A stretch of DNA of 64,000 nucleotides from Desulforhopalus singaporensis (GTDB taxonomy: Bacteria; Desulfobacterota; Desulfobulbia; Desulfobulbales; Desulfocapsaceae), in assembly GCF_900104445.1 (NCBI RefSeq), contig NZ_FNJI01000018.1, forward strand, positions 37,688 to 101,687, read 5' to 3'. The notes beneath the pieces are model-generated. The model had not been told where the DNA came from. It ran no database searches and worked only from the letters and a program-made list of their open reading frames with translations. Of this stretch, positions 63,796 to 64,000 are shown piece after piece. Within the stretch, counting starts at the first letter, position 1. The number at the start of each line of letters is the position of its first letter. The position numbers and the translations under genes are program-made.

Positions 63796-64000
63796 ATGAT
63801 AAAAGGTTCCAGTTTGTTTAGTCAACTTCTTCAGCATTTTCCAAGAACAGAGTTTGCGCAGCTTGTTGCCAAGCACAAGGCTGAGCGCTGTTCGAAAGGA
63901 TTTACCTGCTGGACCCAACTTGTCTCCATGCTGTTCTGCCATATGGCCCATGCCGATTCTCTCCGTGAAATTTGCGGCGGGCTCGCCTGTTGCTTAGGCA
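63796..64000 (+). CDS. IS4-family (DUF4372-type) transposase, 3' truncated by window
   Basis: An ATG at 63796 opens a frame that runs off the window. The 68 residues visible contain FSQLLQHFPRTEFAQLV, CWTQLVSMLFCHMAHADSLREICGGL, the N-terminal DUF4372 domain that precedes the DDE core in many IS4-family transposases. The catalytic part is outside the window, so whether the element is intact cannot be seen. Confidence 0.85.
   Translation, partial: MIKGSSLFSQLLQHFPRTEFAQLVAKHKAERCSKGFTCWTQLVSMLFCHMAHADSLREICGGLACCLG

Overview
The window looks like a chromosome segment from a Gram-negative, probably anaerobic bacterium of the Desulfobacterota (Desulfobulbales-like). This is inferred from the gene mix: a large NAD-glutamate dehydrogenase, SecB, type IV pilus genes with a PilQ/MshL-type secretin, a selenocysteine tRNA, sigma-54 regulation and many transporters. 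No 16S rRNA or other taxonomic marker is present, so the assignment is tentative.

Layout. 1-655: C-terminal end of a large glutamate dehydrogenase. 988-6642: a secreted YtcJ-like amidohydrolase with a sensor kinase and an NtrC-type regulator upstream; a sigma-54 promoter candidate lies in front of the amidohydrolase. 7223-20010: a TetR regulator followed by eight co-oriented genes (DUF1302 outer-membrane protein, DUF1329 protein, YCF48-like protein, MMPL/RND exporter, amidohydrolase, acyl-CoA ligase, GltS-like symporter, serine hydrolase) that look like one long operon for handling a hydrophobic or acyl substrate. 20559-25222: a HerA-like ATPase convergent with lemA and two TPM-domain genes. 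25759-30024: gap-rimI-pgk-tpiA-secG-tRNA-Leu ending in a clear terminator. 30194-33889: sfsA, then lepB-pyrB-pyrC on the other strand. 34268-41815: a pilus assembly operon (pilM, pilN, pilO, pilP, an AMIN/STN/TPR protein, a secretin and a CsgG-like lipoprotein). 41938-46897: secB, uvrA, a CoA-binding protein and glyQ without glyS.

46898-53626 is an accessory region: an XRE-cupin regulator divergent from mmsA and a taurine-pyruvate-type aminotransferase; a decayed IS3-family transposase gene split by an IS110-family element; and the N-terminal remnant of a tyrosine integrase just downstream of tRNA-Sec (selC). The non-coding left end of the IS110 element contains four short stretches that match, in the expected places, the target and donor sequences at its own junctions. 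It therefore reads as a bridge RNA whose guides can be checked against the actual insertion site. The transposase itself looks inactivated.

53716-64000: an acidic protein with a zinc-finger-like HxxxCxxC motif, a PlsC-like acyltransferase, a ZIP transporter, a dCache histidine kinase, an HprK-related kinase with a partner nucleotidyltransferase, an SLC12-like transporter with a long cytosolic domain, and the start of an IS4-like transposase gene cut off by the window end.
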